64,000 nt of DNA, from positions 24,166-88,165 of the forward strand of contig NZ_JADKYP010000025.1 in the NCBI RefSeq assembly GCF_015354405.1, written 5' to 3'. Numbering within the stretch: position 1 is the stretch's first letter; each line of letters opens with the position of its first letter. Shown one piece after another: positions 17,722-26,249 of this stretch. A program made the translations under genes and the position numbers. The stretch comes from Nocardia sp. BSTN01 (GTDB taxonomy: Bacteria > Actinomycetota > Actinomycetes > Mycobacteriales > Mycobacteriaceae). The notes beneath the pieces were generated by a model that made no database searches, had not been told where the DNA came from, and was given only the letters and a program-made list of their open reading frames with translations.

Positions 17722-18303
17722 TCAGCGCCGGGCGTAGCGGGCGATGATCACGCCCGTGGTGGTCGCGACGCTACCGAGGAGGCGAAATTCGGTCAACGGC
17801 GCGGCATCTTCGAACAACCTGGTCCCCGCACCGAGGGTGAGCGGGTGGATCACCAGCGTGTACCGATCGATCAACCCGGCGCCGTGCAGGCTGCGCACCA
17901 GGGCCGCGCTGCCGATGATCGACAGATTCTTCCCGGGACGCGACTTCACTTCGCGCACGGTCCGAGTCGCGTCGCCGCGCAGCAGGATCGAGTTCTGCCA
18001 CGCGTCGACGTCGTCCAGGCCGGTCGACGCGACGTACTTCGTCGCCGCGTTCATATGTCTGCTGTACGGATTGTCGTCGGCCCGTCCCCACACGGTGGTG
18101 AAGTCCTCCCAGGTGCGCCGCCCGAACAGCATGTCGCCGGGCTCGGCCATATCTTTGCCCATCTCCCGGACGAGCACGTCGTCGTGGAATCGCTGCCCCC
18201 ACCCGCCGAACGGGAAACCGCCGCGGGTGTCCTCGTCCGCGCGGCCCAGTCCCTGTACGACACCGTCGAGCGTGACATTCATCGTCACCGTGATCGTTCG
18301 CAT
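17722..18303 (-). CDS. Dihydrofolate-reductase-like (RibD C-terminal domain) protein
   Basis: This 193-aa protein starts at ATG 18303 behind GAGGAG. It has the RibD_C/DHFR fold: TVTMNVTLDGVVQG at the N terminus, MLFGRRTWEDF, NLSIIGSAALVRSL as the NADPH-binding strand-helix, and LVIHPLTLGAGTRLF. Members reduce pterin-like or other small substrates with NADPH. Its position as first gene of the operon with the YCII protein and ECF42-like sigma factor makes it a probable member of that regulon. Confidence 0.82.
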   Translation of the reverse strand: MRTITVTMNVTLDGVVQGLGRADEDTRGGFPFGGWGQRFHDDVLVREMGKDMAEPGDMLFGRRTWEDFTTVWGRADDNPYSRHMNAATKYVASTGLDDVDAWQNSILLRGDATRTVREVKSRPGKNLSIIGSAALVRSLHGAGLIDRYTLVIHPLTLGAGTRLFEDAAPLTEFRLLGSVATTTGVIIARYARR

Positions 18304-18426
18304 CGCGCTGCTCCTCTCGATTCCGGGGACGCGCACGATCGCGACCCTTACCTCCCATACGAACGGCCGCCGCCGAAATCGACATCGGGCGGAAAAGTCG
18401 AACCAATGCCGACCATCCGCCGGCTG

Positions 18427-19353
18427 TCACCGGGTTCGCCCGAGGCAGATCTCGTCGGCGGGAAGATCCGCCAGACCCAGGACCGCGGGCAACGCGTGCA
18501 CACCCGGCGAGGTGTCCGGTGCGCGCGCGGCGGCTGCCGCGGCGATCACGCCGGTGGCACGGGACTGGCCGTGCCCGTGCGCCCACCGCGTGCCGCCGTG
18601 ACGATCGCGGGCGAGCACGATCCACCGGTCGCTTCCCGGAAAATGCAGTCCGCGCGGGACTCTCGAGGCGCCCGGCAGCCAGGTCGCGGCGGCCAGGGCG
18701 GCGGTGGCGGTCCGGGAATCCAGTCCGAAGAAGGTGCGGACGGGAACTCGCAGTTCGTCGCTCAGGGTGTGCTGGTCGGCGAAGTCGGCGCGGTACAGCA
18801 GACGCGGCCGGCGATGCCCCGGGAAACGGAATGACTTCGGCCGGGTGTAGTTGCGAACGCGTTGGCCGTGCGCGTGGAAGTGCCTGCCCAGCAGCCGATA
18901 CGACCACTCCGTGGCTGCCGCGCCGTGGTGCTCGCCCGCGCCGAGCAGCACCGCCAGATCGATCGGCCCGGGGGCGTCCCGGTGGACCGCGTGCGCCAGC
19001 AGATCGGTCAGTCCCGGAGCGAGGCCGACATCGACCAGAATCGGTGCGGCCGTCGGCAGCCGGCGAAGCGCCTCGATATAGGCGGAGGTGGCGGTGATGT
19101 CGACGAACGCGCAGCGGGCGGCGCCGGCCACCGCGGCCAGTGCCGGATTTTCGGCGCCCGAGGCATTGACGACGACATCGGTTCCCGCCAGCGCCGCTCG
19201 ATATCCGGTGAGCAGCGGATCGCCGAGGTCGACGGGCGTATCGGCGCGGGCGGGATTCCGTCCGGCCGCTACCGCCGTGACACCGGTTCGACGAAGTTCG
19301 GTGACCACATGTGTGCCGACGGCGCCGTATCCACCGAGTACGAGGACCTTCAC
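18427..19353 (-). CDS. NAD(P)-binding saccharopine-dehydrogenase-like protein
   Basis: The protein has 308 aa from GTG 19353. A Rossmann N terminus (VLVLGGYGAVGTHVVTEL) is followed by VVVNASGAENPALAAVAGAARCAFVDI and LAPGLTDLLAH, the pattern of saccharopine dehydrogenase-type and homospermidine synthase-like oxidoreductases. The substrate is unknown. Its GTG overlaps the upstream gene's TGA by 4 nt, so the two are translationally coupled and probably act in one pathway controlled by the divergent AraC gene. Confidence 0.75.
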   Translation of the reverse strand: MKVLVLGGYGAVGTHVVTELRRTGVTAVAAGRNPARADTPVDLGDPLLTGYRAALAGTDVVVNASGAENPALAAVAGAARCAFVDITATSAYIEALRRLPTAAPILVDVGLAPGLTDLLAHAVHRDAPGPIDLAVLLGAGEHHGAAATEWSYRLLGRHFHAHGQRVRNYTRPKSFRFPGHRRPRLLYRADFADQHTLSDELRVPVRTFFGLDSRTATAALAAATWLPGASRVPRGLHFPGSDRWIVLARDRHGGTRWAHGHGQSRATGVIAAAAAARAPDTSPGVHALPAVLGLADLPADEICLGRTR

Positions 19354-19919
19354 CGCGCGGGATCCGATGCGGTGGCCGTCCGCTGCCGGTCGTGGCGGGC
19401 CCACCGGTCGCGCGGTTCGCCCACGCGCCGCCCTTCGCCCGCGTCCAGGCGACGGTGCGCCTCGGCCATCGACTCGCCGATCGATCGATGCCGGCCCCAC
19501 CAGTGGATGTGGCGCAGATAGCCGCGGGAGCGGTAGGTGTTCATCACCGTGACGTGGTCCGGGCTGCCGGTGAACTCCTCCAGCGCGTCGGCATCGGCCC
19601 ACAGCGACAGCGAATAGGTGATCCGTCCCCACGGCTGATAGCTGGTGACGATGCCCAGCGCGCCGTCGGTCCGCAGCACCTGCTTCTCCAGCCGTGCCGA
19701 GATCGTGGCGACCGGGACCAGGTCGGACAGCCGGTGCGGGCGGAATTCGTTGACGCTCAACAGTATCCGCTCGGGCCAGGCGGTGGTGGCGGTCGGATAC
19801 CACGGGCGGTACAGGCGGAAATCCGAGGCGCCGAAGCCCGACTGCGCATGTGCCCGCAGCGTTGTCGCCGCCGACAGCCGGAAAGCATCCGCGGTGGCGG
19901 AGATGCCGAGTGGGGACAT
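19350..19919 (-). CDS. ABM-like (antibiotic biosynthesis monooxygenase fold) hypothetical protein
   Basis: The protein has 189 aa from ATG 19919, with a GAAAGAG site nearby. A core of ILLSVNEFRPHRLSDLV, GALGIVTSYQPWGRITYSLSLWADADALEEFTGSPDHVTVMNTYR looks like a dimeric alpha/beta-barrel of the ABM or spheroidene-monooxygenase-like type, where the W-containing middle strand precedes a helix with HVTVM. The tail is Arg-rich and disordered. It overlaps the next gene by GTGA. The family call is tentative; function unknown. Confidence 0.5.
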   Translation of the reverse strand: MSPLGISATADAFRLSAATTLRAHAQSGFGASDFRLYRPWYPTATTAWPERILLSVNEFRPHRLSDLVPVATISARLEKQVLRTDGALGIVTSYQPWGRITYSLSLWADADALEEFTGSPDHVTVMNTYRSRGYLRHIHWWGRHRSIGESMAEAHRRLDAGEGRRVGEPRDRWARHDRQRTATASDPAR

Positions 19920-19979
19920 GGTGGTCACTCTTTCTCGAAGGGGTCGACGCGTAGCCGTCGTGGCGCTAGCGTCGCAGGT

Positions 19980-20780
19980 GTGCGCACCGCGGGACTTCCG
20001 AAAACGTGCGGTGACCAACCGCCGCTGGTGTGGATCAGGCCCGATCACGCCGGGTATCTCGGTCCCAACATCGGGGTGAGGCCGCACGCCGCGGCGGTCG
20101 ACGTGCTCAATGTGGGTGTGGACGGGCCGCTGATCTTCGACTCTCCGGCAGTGGGCTCGATGCGCCCGGGCAGTGTCTACGCGCCTGCGCGCGTTCCCCA
20201 TCGGGTACTGGTTCCCGAGGGGCGAGTGTTGCTGTTGTTCGCCGATCCGGCGCGCCGGCCGGTATCCGATGCGTCGGGCACGGTGCGAGAGTCCTTCGGT
20301 CCCTTCGGTTTCGGTTATCGGTCCGAGGCCGGGATCGCCGCGGCCTGCCGCGACGGTGCCGCGCCCGACGTGATCGCCGGCTACACCGGGCTGCGGGCCG
20401 CGGGGCCGACGACCGGCTCGGCCGCCGATCCGCGGATCACCAGGCTCGCCGAGACCATCCGGAACGCGCCCGATCGGGTGTACCGCGCCCCGGAGGTCGC
20501 GGCCCGGCTCGGAATGTCGACCTCGTATTTCCTGCGTCTGTTCGCCCGGGACACCGGCACCACCTTCCGCCGATACCAGCAGTGGGCGCGTCTGCTCCGG
20601 GTCGTGCACGGCCTCGCTTCCGGATACGACCTGACCCGCAGCGCGGTCGATGCCGGTTTCGCCTCATCGTCGCATTTCAGTGACACCTTCCGGCACACCT
20701 TCGGGCTCTCCGCGACCGACCTGCTGCGAACCGGGGTGCGGTTCGACGTCTCGGATTCCGAACCGCACCTACCGATCTGA
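19980..20780 (+). CDS. AraC-family transcriptional regulator
   Basis: This 266-aa protein is read from GTG 19980; the start has no clear ribosome site and a later GTG near 20028 is possible. The N-terminal half is a cupin-like sensor (VLNVGVDGPLIF to VLVPEGRVLLLF). The C-terminal 100 residues carry two AraC helix-turn-helix motifs (VAARLGMSTSYFLRLFARDTG and DAGFASSSHFSDTFRHTFG). It is divergent from the ABM-like/oxidoreductase pair with about 60 bp between, and is the obvious candidate regulator of that pair. Confidence 0.82.
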   Translation: MRTAGLPKTCGDQPPLVWIRPDHAGYLGPNIGVRPHAAAVDVLNVGVDGPLIFDSPAVGSMRPGSVYAPARVPHRVLVPEGRVLLLFADPARRPVSDASGTVRESFGPFGFGYRSEAGIAAACRDGAAPDVIAGYTGLRAAGPTTGSAADPRITRLAETIRNAPDRVYRAPEVAARLGMSTSYFLRLFARDTGTTFRRYQQWARLLRVVHGLASGYDLTRSAVDAGFASSSHFSDTFRHTFGLSATDLLRTGVRFDVSDSEPHLPI

Positions 20781-20794
20781 GCACCGCCCAGCGG

Positions 20795-22162
20795 TCACGG
20801 TGCCGGATTCGATGCGGGCGTGGACTGTCGTGGTCGAGTGGCGAGCGCTGCGCGTTCCGCCGAGATCTGGGTGTGCAGGGCGTGGCATCGGCGCAGGACA
20901 TCGGCGCGGTCGGGTTCCTCCGGTATGAGCGGCACCGCGTGCTCGATCATCGTCGCCTGTTCGAGGATCACCCGGAGCCGGTCGGGATCGGTGACGCGGT
21001 CGGCGATCTGCGCCAGGGCGTCGAGCTGGCGGATCATCACCGCCGGTTGCCCGGCACCGGCTTGGCGGATCTTCTCGAAGGCGCGCTGAACCAGCCGCTC
21101 GTAGCTGACCTGTGCGGCGAGCACCCGGATGTGACCGTCCTTGTCGCGGCGCACCGGATTCGGTTCCCAGGTGACCGCGATGCGCGACAGGCAGTCGCCG
21201 AGCCAGTCGATACACGTCAGCACCGTGAACGTGTCGTTGGTCGCGGAGGCGAGCGCGCGCAGGGCGATCTCGACGATCTGATCGACACCGAAGGACACGT
21301 CCTGCACCAGGCTGCGCATCGAGCCGGTGACGTGGCCGCGGGAGAACTTCTTCTCGATCCCCTTCGCGGCCTGCGCCGGCCACACTCGCGCGATCACCTG
21401 CCCCTCGGTCACGAAATGCCCTGGGCGATAAGGCAAATGGATGACCGCATCCGCCTCGGCGGCCAGCCGGACCAGCCGCTCGTAACGGATGTACTGGAGA
21501 TATCCGCTGTTGGAGGTGCGCACCTCGCCGCCGGACCGGGCCAGCAGATCGCGTAGTTCACGTGCCGACGGACCGTGTTTCGCCCCGCTCGCGGTGGTGT
21601 CGGCGTTGGCGTCGACCGCGGTGCGCACTTCGCGCGCGATGTCGGCGACCACATTAGGCAATTGGATCTGCCCGCCGATGTGATTGATGAAGTAGATGAG
21701 CACCGCCAGATCGACCACCAGCGAACCGATCGACACCGTGGCGCTGATGTGCGGGACGAAATCCTCGCCGACCGACACCAGCGCCGCGATCGCGTACACG
21801 AAGGTCGCGACGAAGGTGCCGAGGGTCAGCTGGGTGCCGCGGTCGCGGATGAAATTGCGCAGCATGCGCGGCCCGAACTGAGTGGAGGCCAGCGTCAGCG
21901 CGAGGATCGTGATCGAGAAGACGACACCGACCACGGTGATGATCGCGGCGGCGATGGAGGTCAGTACCTGGCGTGCAGCATCGGGCGTGCCGCCCAGCAC
22001 CCAGGTGGGCAGGCTCGTTCCGCTGTGGTAGGCCGTGCGGTCGAGGGTGAAGGTCAGTGCGAACAGCGCTACCGCGGCCAGGACTTCCAGGGTCGGGACG
22101 AACCACAGATTGGTGCGTAGCCGTTCCCGCCAGCGGTCCGCCTCCAGCGAGATCCCGTGCAC
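20795..22162 (-). CDS. DUF2254 integral membrane protein
   Basis: The protein has 455 aa from GTG 22162, with a perfect AAGGAGGT ribosome site (22175-22168) 5 nt upstream. Four transmembrane helices occupy the first 170 residues (for example LEVLAAVALFALTFTL and AIITVVGVVFSITILALTL), followed by the family motif STQFGPRMLRNFIRDRGTQ. A large soluble C-terminal domain contains the conserved GYLQYIRYERLV block. Function of DUF2254 is unknown. It is transcribed alone, converging on the AraC gene 14 nt away. Confidence 0.85.
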   Translation of the reverse strand: MHGISLEADRWRERLRTNLWFVPTLEVLAAVALFALTFTLDRTAYHSGTSLPTWVLGGTPDAARQVLTSIAAAIITVVGVVFSITILALTLASTQFGPRMLRNFIRDRGTQLTLGTFVATFVYAIAALVSVGEDFVPHISATVSIGSLVVDLAVLIYFINHIGGQIQLPNVVADIAREVRTAVDANADTTASGAKHGPSARELRDLLARSGGEVRTSNSGYLQYIRYERLVRLAAEADAVIHLPYRPGHFVTEGQVIARVWPAQAAKGIEKKFSRGHVTGSMRSLVQDVSFGVDQIVEIALRALASATNDTFTVLTCIDWLGDCLSRIAVTWEPNPVRRDKDGHIRVLAAQVSYERLVQRAFEKIRQAGAGQPAVMIRQLDALAQIADRVTDPDRLRVILEQATMIEHAVPLIPEEPDRADVLRRCHALHTQISAERAALATRPRQSTPASNPAP

Positions 22163-22276
22163 GCTGGACCTCCTTGCGCTCTCGCCGACGGCGACTCTCG
22201 GCCTGTCGTCCCGAACCTACCTCCACTTCTCGGCGGAGATCGAATTGTGGCGCGGTGCCATCGAACCGGTCGAGAC

Positions 22277-22308
22277 GACAATAGGTTCACAATTGCGCAC
22301 CTATTGTC
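22277..22308. promoter_or_regulatory. 32-bp dyad operator upstream of MFS-ArsR operon
   Basis: GACAATAGGT (22277-22286) and ACCTATTGTC (22299-22308) form perfect 10-bp arms, and the 12-bp centre is itself dyad around CAATTG. In total 14 of 16 base pairs match about one axis. Its place 18 bp before the MFS start fits an operator for the ArsR repressor encoded as second gene. Confidence 0.75.
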
Positions 22309-22326
22309 TTAAACTGGCGGTGTTCG

Positions 22327-23601
22327 ATGCGTTCCGCGGATTCCGGAGGTCCCGACGTGCTGGAGGTCTTGCGGCACGACCGTTTCCGGCGCTTGTTCAC
22401 CGCGCAGGTGGTGGCTCTGGTCGGGACCGGTCTGCTGACCGTCGCGCTGGGTTTGGCGGCCTACGATCTGGCCGGAACCGATGCCGGTGCGGTGCTGGGT
22501 ACCGCGCTGGCGATCAAGATGGTCGCCTACGTCTTCGTGGCGCCGGTGATCTCGGCGCTGACCGACCGGGTGCCGCGGCGGGTGCTGCTGGTATCGGCCG
22601 ATGTGGTCCGGCTGGTCATCGCATTGCTGTTGCCGCTGGTCACGCACGTCTGGCAGATCTATGTCCTGATCTTCGTACTGCAGGCGGCCTCGGCCACGTT
22701 CACCCCGGCCTTCCAGGCGGTCATCCCGTCGATCCTGCCGGACGAGGAGGACTACACCCGCGGGCTGTCGCTCTCGCGGCTGGCCTACGACCTGGAATCG
22801 CTGCTCAGTCCCGTCGTGGCGGCGGCATTGCTGACCGTGGTCGGCTATCACCTGCTGTTCGTCGGCACCGCAGCGGGTTTCGCGACCTCCGCGATCATGG
22901 TGGTGCGCACCACGCTGCCTCGATCGGTGCCCGCCGACCGGACCGGTTCGCTGCCGGCCCGGATCACCTCGGGCGCACGCCTGATGGCGGCGAGTCCGGT
23001 GCTGCGCGGGCTGCTGGCGATGAACGTCGCCGTCGCCGCGGCGACCGCGCTGGTCGTCGTCAACACCGTGGTCTACGTGCGCGACCTGCTGCACGGGCCG
23101 GCGTCCGCGGTCGCGGTGGCGCTGGGCTGCTTCGGCGGTGGTTCGATGATCGTCGCGCTCGCGATTCCGCGGCTGCTCACCGGCATTCCCGATCGCCGCC
23201 TCATGCTGATCGGGTGTGCGATCCTGCCCGCCGGTCTCGCCGGCGCCGCGATGCTCGCCGCCCTCGAGCCCGGACCGCGGGCGGGCTGGACGCTGCTGGT
23301 GGTGGCGTGGTCGGATATGGGCGCGGGTACCTCGCTGATCAACACACCCTCGGCGCGGCTGTTGCGCGCCCAATCCGACGGCGGCACTCGCACCGCCGTG
23401 TTCACCGCGCAGTTCTCGCTCTCGCACGCCTGTTTCCTGGTGACCTATCCGATCGCCGGCTGGCTGGGCGCCACCGCCGGACAAGCCTGGGCGGCGGTGG
23501 TTTCGGCGGTCCTGGCCGCTGCCGCCGCCGTGATCGCCGCGCGGATGTGGCCGGTCCACGTATCGTCGGGTGCGCAGATGGCCACAGCAGGAAGTCGGTG
23601 A
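22327..23601 (+). CDS. MFS transporter, first gene of MFS-ArsR operon
   Basis: The protein has 424 aa from ATG 22327. Twelve predicted helices are present; the loop after helix 2-3 carries SALTDRVPRRVLL, the MFS motif A variant, and QAVIPSILPDEEDYTRGLSLSRLAYDLESLLSP is typical of the MFS_3/enterobactin-exporter-like group. The stop TGA overlaps the GTG of the ArsR gene. Control by ArsR suggests export (or import) of a metal complex or toxic small molecule; the substrate is unknown. Confidence 0.82.
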   Translation: MRSADSGGPDVLEVLRHDRFRRLFTAQVVALVGTGLLTVALGLAAYDLAGTDAGAVLGTALAIKMVAYVFVAPVISALTDRVPRRVLLVSADVVRLVIALLLPLVTHVWQIYVLIFVLQAASATFTPAFQAVIPSILPDEEDYTRGLSLSRLAYDLESLLSPVVAAALLTVVGYHLLFVGTAAGFATSAIMVVRTTLPRSVPADRTGSLPARITSGARLMAASPVLRGLLAMNVAVAAATALVVVNTVVYVRDLLHGPASAVAVALGCFGGGSMIVALAIPRLLTGIPDRRLMLIGCAILPAGLAGAAMLAALEPGPRAGWTLLVVAWSDMGAGTSLINTPSARLLRAQSDGGTRTAVFTAQFSLSHACFLVTYPIAGWLGATAGQAWAAVVSAVLAAAAAVIAARMWPVHVSSGAQMATAGSR

Positions 23602-23981
23602 ACCAACCCATGACAGGTGAGGAAACCCCCGCAGTTGACGCCCTGCCGCCCAGCCTGGTGCACCGCGTCGCACCAGACCCGGCCCGTCTCGACGCCGCCA
23701 CCTCGGTGTTCCGGATGCTCGCCGATCCGACCCGGCTGCACATCCTCTGGGTCCTCGCCGAGGGCGAGGCCGACGTCACCGCCCTCACCGAAGCCTGCGG
23801 CGGCTCCCGCACCTCGGTCAGCCAGCACCTGGCGAAATTGCGCTTCACCGGCATGGTCGAGACCCGCCGCGAAGGCCGCCGCATCATCTACCGCATCCGC
23901 GACGGCCACCTCGCCCGCCTCGCCCGCGAAGGTCTCAACCTCGCCGACCACATCGTCACCGGCGAACTGCCGCACGAATAG
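23598..23981 (+). CDS. ArsR/SmtB-family repressor
   Basis: This 127-aa protein starts at GTG 23598, 4 nt after AGGAAG and overlapping the MFS stop by GTGA; ATG 23610 is an alternative. The winged helix is clear: FRMLADPTRLHILWVLAEGEADVTAL, a recognition helix GGSRTSVSQHLAKL, and the wing EGRRIIYRI. The family's alpha3 CVC metal motif is absent. A single Cys (in TEACGG) and C-terminal His residues (DHIV, PHE) remain as possible ligands, so an alpha5-type metal sensor is conceivable. It probably binds the dyad at 22277-22308. Confidence 0.87.
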   Translation: MNQPMTGEETPAVDALPPSLVHRVAPDPARLDAATSVFRMLADPTRLHILWVLAEGEADVTALTEACGGSRTSVSQHLAKLRFTGMVETRREGRRIIYRIRDGHLARLAREGLNLADHIVTGELPHE

Positions 23982-24164
23982 CAAGGTCCGGGAAGCGCTT
24001 CTCGCATCGGTTCGCCGGCGACCGGCCCGGTGCCCTAGCGGACAACGATCGGTCACGGAGTGGGATCGATCCGGGGACGGCGGTGAATGCGTTGTCCTTT
24101 CGAGGGCAACGGCGCCGAATCAGTTCTGGGCCGTGCCGATCGGCCCGGAAGGGTATGAGCCGTC

Positions 24165-25538
24165 ATGTCCGCCGATGATCGAGATGCCCGCCCACCGCAG
24201 TCGGATGCGGAACTGTCCGCCGACGATCGTGCCGAACTCGAGCGCTTGCGCGCCTATGTCGCGGCGCATCCACCGCACCCGACCCGCCGGCACGCGTGGC
24301 GCTGGACCGGGGTCGTGCTGCTGCTGATCCTGACCGCGGTGCTGATCATCGGATCGGTGACGACGCGGTTCGTGCGCAGCCAGATCTTCGACACCGACCG
24401 CTACGTCACGACCGTCGCACCGCTGGCGACCGATCCGGCGATCCAGAAGGAGTTGGCCGACAAGATCACCGACGCGATCGTCACCCGCGTCGACATCAAG
24501 GCGTACACGGCCGACGCGGTCAACGCGCTCACTCAGAACGTCGGGCAATTGTCGGATCGGCCCCGTGCGGTCGCGGCCTTGAACAGTCTGCCCGCGCTGG
24601 TGGCCGACCAGGCCGAGAACTACATCCACCAGGCCGCGACGGCAGTGGTGACCAGCGATCAATTCCGCGAGGCGTGGGACACGGCCAACCGCCGCGCGCA
24701 CGACGCGCTGGTCCACGTCGTCAAGGGGGAGACCAGACCCGGGATCGAGGTCAGCGACGACGGCACCGTGAGCATTTCGCTGAAGCCGATCCTGGCGACG
24801 GTGCGCGAACGGCTCGACGCACGTGGAATCAGCTTGGCGGACAAGATTCCTGATGTCGACGCGCAATTCGTCATCTTCCACGCCACCGAACTGCCCAAGT
24901 ACCAGTCGTGGCTGCGTACGCTCGATCGGTCGGCGAACATCCTGCCGTGGGTGGCATTGGCCACCGCGGCGGGCGCGGTGTGGCTGGCTCCCCGCGGGCG
25001 GCGGCTGCGGACCCTCGCCTTGGCCGGCGTCGCCGGCGCGGTCGCGATGGTGCTGCTGGCCATCGGGGTGGTGATCGCTCGCAGTATCTACCTGGATGCC
25101 GTTCCGCCCGATGCTTTGTCACCGCCGGCCGCCACCGCATTGTTCGACACCGTGATCCACCCGCTGCGGGTGTCGCTGCGCGCGGTCGCGGTGGTGAGCC
25201 TGGTCGTGGCCGCGGTGGGGTATCTGGCCGGGTCGTCCCATTCGGCGCAGTCGGTGCGTTCCGGTTTCGGGCGGCTCATGGTCGCCGTCCGCGGCCGGCG
25301 TCGGCGCCCGCCCACTGTGGTCGAGACGTTCGCCGCGCACTATCGGACGCCGCTGCGCCTCGCGGTGCTGGCCGGCGCCGTGCTCGTCCTGGTGTTGTGG
25401 CCCTACGCCACCGGCTTGGTCGTGGTGGGCATCGTGCTGGTCGCGGGTGCGCTGCTGCTGATCATCGAAATTCTCGCGCGGCCCGCGGCCGCACCGGAAA
25501 CCCCTGCCGGGCCGCAGCCCTCGTCGACTGCCGGGTGA
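24165..25538 (+). CDS. Actinobacterial multi-pass membrane protein of unknown function
   Basis: The protein has 457 aa from ATG 24165. It has a charged cytoplasmic N terminus, a transmembrane helix around 45-65 (WTGVVLLLILTAVLIIGSV), then about 190 extracytoplasmic residues starting with a DTDRYV motif seen in many actinobacterial membrane proteins. Four more helices lie between about 260 and 440, and a Pro-rich tail ends the protein. I do not recognise a characterised family and assign no function. Confidence 0.7.
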   Translation: MSADDRDARPPQSDAELSADDRAELERLRAYVAAHPPHPTRRHAWRWTGVVLLLILTAVLIIGSVTTRFVRSQIFDTDRYVTTVAPLATDPAIQKELADKITDAIVTRVDIKAYTADAVNALTQNVGQLSDRPRAVAALNSLPALVADQAENYIHQAATAVVTSDQFREAWDTANRRAHDALVHVVKGETRPGIEVSDDGTVSISLKPILATVRERLDARGISLADKIPDVDAQFVIFHATELPKYQSWLRTLDRSANILPWVALATAAGAVWLAPRGRRLRTLALAGVAGAVAMVLLAIGVVIARSIYLDAVPPDALSPPAATALFDTVIHPLRVSLRAVAVVSLVVAAVGYLAGSSHSAQSVRSGFGRLMVAVRGRRRRPPTVVETFAAHYRTPLRLAVLAGAVLVLVLWPYATGLVVVGIVLVAGALLLIIEILARPAAAPETPAGPQPSSTAG

Positions 25539-25826
25539 CGCCGGAACCGGCAATTCGGTTACGTTTCGGGGTCGATCGACCGGTCCACCGGTTCGTGATA
25601 ATCCGCGACGTTTTCCGCGACGAATCGTTAGATGCCCGGTTGGCTCGCCGAATTCGTCCATCGAGGGATGTACCAGGTCGACGAGCGAACCGGGACCATC
25701 ATCCGCCGCGGCGGCTGGTCAGGAGGCAGCGCAGGGCCGCATGTCACAACCCACCAGGACCGACGCATGTCGGTGCACGCCGGCGGACGGCCCGCCGGCG
25801 AGGTTCACGAAAAGGGGTGAGCCGTC

Positions 25827-26249
25827 GTGACGGCTACGCAACACGGAACACCGAACGGGCGATCCGACACCCGGCATGCGGTAGCAGCCGGTACGTCGCT
25901 GGCCGCGGCGGCCCTGCTGGCCGTCACCGGAGTCGTGTCCATCCTGCAGGGCGTTTCGGCCATCGCGAAGGACGACGTCTACGTCTCGGGGCCGGACTAC
26001 ATCTACAAGTTCGACATCAGCGGATGGGGATGGATCCACCTCATCCTCGGCGTCCTGATGGTGGCGGCCGCCGCCGGTCTGTTCACCCGTTCGACGTGGG
26101 GACAGATGCTGGCGATCGCGCTACTGGGCTTGTCCATCATCGCCAATTTCCTGTGGCTGCCGCACTATCCGTGGTGGTCGATCCTGGTCATCGCCCTCGA
26201 CATCGTGGTGATCTGGGCGATCGCCACGTGGGATCCGCACCGAGTCTGA
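25827..26249 (+). CDS. DUF7144-type small membrane protein
   Basis: This 140-aa protein starts at GTG 25827 with a purine-rich AAAAGGGGTGA upstream. It has four helices and the conserved GWGWIHLILGVL segment plus NFLWLPHYPWWSILVIALDIVVIWAI. This pattern is widespread in actinobacteria as a DUF7144/hypothetical membrane protein. Role unknown. Its last 129 bp overlap, on the opposite strand, the end of the methyltransferase frame at 26121. Confidence 0.75.
   Translation: MTATQHGTPNGRSDTRHAVAAGTSLAAAALLAVTGVVSILQGVSAIAKDDVYVSGPDYIYKFDISGWGWIHLILGVLMVAAAAGLFTRSTWGQMLAIALLGLSIIANFLWLPHYPWWSILVIALDIVVIWAIATWDPHRV

Noticed and set aside
22035-23597. A plus-strand frame running through the MFS gene into ArsR
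   Set aside because: Only the part from 23598 is protein-like (ArsR); the rest is an out-of-frame reading of the MFS gene.
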